Part shown: piece after piece, positions 5,333 through 6,071 of the stretch
Position numbering within the stretch: position 1 is the first letter of the stretch
How the letters are laid out: every line of letters begins with the position of its first letter
Translations under genes and position numbers: made by a program
The notes under the pieces: model-generated
What the model was told of the DNA's origin: nothing
Database searches by the model: none
What the model saw: only the letters and a program-made list of their open reading frames with translations
DNA from: Anaerolineae bacterium
Lineage (GTDB): Bacteria; Chloroflexota; Anaerolineae; B4-G1; SLSP01
Reading direction: 5' to 3'
Length of the DNA stretch: 6,071 bases
NCBI GenBank assembly: GCA_016927095.1
Contig: JAFGNI010000008.1
Location: forward strand, 1-6,071

Positions 5333-6046
5333 ATGATCCGGGTCCGCGAGTTGGTCAAGGCCTTTGGCCCAAGACGGGCGCTCTCCGGCATTGACCTGGA
5401 TATCGCTACCGGCGAGCGGGTCATGTTGGTGGGCCCCAACGGCGCCGGGAAGACCACGTTCTTGCGGATCCTCGCCACACTCAGCCGGCCGACGTCGGGC
5501 GAGGTCGTGATCGATGGCTACAACGTTGCGACATCGGGCGCGGAGGTACGCAAGGCCATCGGCTATCTCTCGCATGAGACGCTGCTTTACGAGGACCTGA
5601 CTGCGGTGCAGAATCTCCGGTTCTATGCCCGGATGTACGGGCTCGTGGACGCGATGGCGCGGATTGAGACGCTCGTGGCAAAAGTTGGGCTATCTGACCG
5701 ACGAGATGACCTGGTGCGCACGTACTCCCGGGGTATGCGGCAGCGGCTGGCTGTGGCGCGAGCCGTCCTGCATCGCCCGACGGTGCTGCTCCTGGACGAG
5801 CCCTATACCTCGCTTGACGCAAGCGCTTCGGAGATGCTGACGCAGTTGCTTGGCGGCTTGGTCGAGGAGGGCTGCACGATGGTCCTGACGACTCATCGCC
5901 CGGCGGACGAGGGACAGCTCGCCAACCGGCGGGTGACGCTGGAGGGGGGACGGATCGTCGAGGATGTAGGGGTGGGGGACGGAACACCGGAGGCCGGCGT
6001 GCAAGGTTGGGCCGGTATTGGGGCGGGAGATCCTTCGCTATCTTGA
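5333..6046 (+). CDS. ccmA: Heme-export ABC transporter ATP-binding protein CcmA
   Basis: The 237-residue protein is a complete ABC ATPase domain. It shows Walker A GPNGAGKTT (34-42), a signature region YSRGMRQRLA (131-140) in which SRGM replaces the common SGGQ, Walker B VLLLDEP (151-157), D-loop SLD (160-162) and switch His188 (TTHRP). SRGMRQR-type signatures are frequent in CcmA and related ABC-2 exporters. In System I, CcmA with CcmB and CcmC uses ATP to release heme-loaded CcmE from CcmC. Without this context an unrelated ABC exporter ATPase would be possible; the linked ccmE and ccmF make CcmA the best call. The ATG follows the previous stop by 13 bases with only a weak ribosome site (AGGGG, 5318-5322). 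The last 26 residues are Gly-rich and unlike the core, and the coding end may overlap the next gene, expected to be ccmB. Confidence 0.88.
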   Translation: MIRVRELVKAFGPRRALSGIDLDIATGERVMLVGPNGAGKTTFLRILATLSRPTSGEVVIDGYNVATSGAEVRKAIGYLSHETLLYEDLTAVQNLRFYARMYGLVDAMARIETLVAKVGLSDRRDDLVRTYSRGMRQRLAVARAVLHRPTVLLLDEPYTSLDASASEMLTQLLGGLVEEGCTMVLTTHRPADEGQLANRRVTLEGGRIVEDVGVGDGTPEAGVQGWAGIGAGDPSLS

Positions 6047-6071
6047 CCAGACATCGACATTGCCGGGTTGA

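Noticed and set aside
6018..6071. A short plus-strand frame starting at TTG 6018
   Set aside because: It meets a TGA at 6069-6071 after 17 codons and shows no similarity to CcmB or any family I know.

Overview
The window is GC-rich bacterial DNA with tightly packed genes and occasional non-ATG starts. It looks chromosomal. Its main content is part of a cytochrome c maturation (System I, Ccm) operon on the plus strand. No ribosomal RNA or other taxonomic marker is present. The CXXXY-type CcmE, the Ccm gene set interleaved with a zinc-ribbon protein, and the style of the neighbouring sulfotransferase suggest a Chloroflexota-like or other deep-branching, non-proteobacterial lineage. That placement is inference and only moderately supported.

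Layout. Bases 1-637 (minus strand) hold the N-terminal 212 codons of a sulfotransferase-family protein, which runs off the left edge. The frame begins at a TTG codon behind a strong GGGAGG ribosome binding site. Bases 638-1060 are a divergent intergenic region. It holds a roughly 105-bp palindromic REP/MITE-like element (757-861), a bulged stem-loop (923-965) and a sigma-70-like promoter (994-1021) pointing into the ccm genes. From 1061 to the right edge five genes follow in one direction with gaps of 13 bases or less or short overlaps: ccmE, a ccmF-ccmG fusion, a small membrane-anchored zinc-ribbon protein, a secreted/membrane-anchored protein of unknown function with a CcmI-like tail, and ccmA. 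The last 25 bases probably lie inside or just before the next gene; ccmB is expected but cannot be shown.

How the genes work together. In System I, the CcmA ATPase with CcmB/CcmC loads heme onto the membrane-anchored chaperone CcmE. CcmF takes heme from holo-CcmE and attaches it to apocytochrome c. The thioredoxin-fold CcmG keeps the apocytochrome CXXCH cysteines reduced. Here CcmE has Cys in place of the usual heme-binding His (C145-P-S-R-Y149), the variant known from archaea and Desulfovibrio-type systems that lack CcmH. No CcmH is seen in the window. The CcmG-like redox domain is covalently joined to the C-terminus of CcmF, which would place the apocytochrome reductant at the ligation site. 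Two further proteins of unassigned function sit where ccmH/ccmI genes often lie. They are the best candidates for lineage-specific assembly factors.
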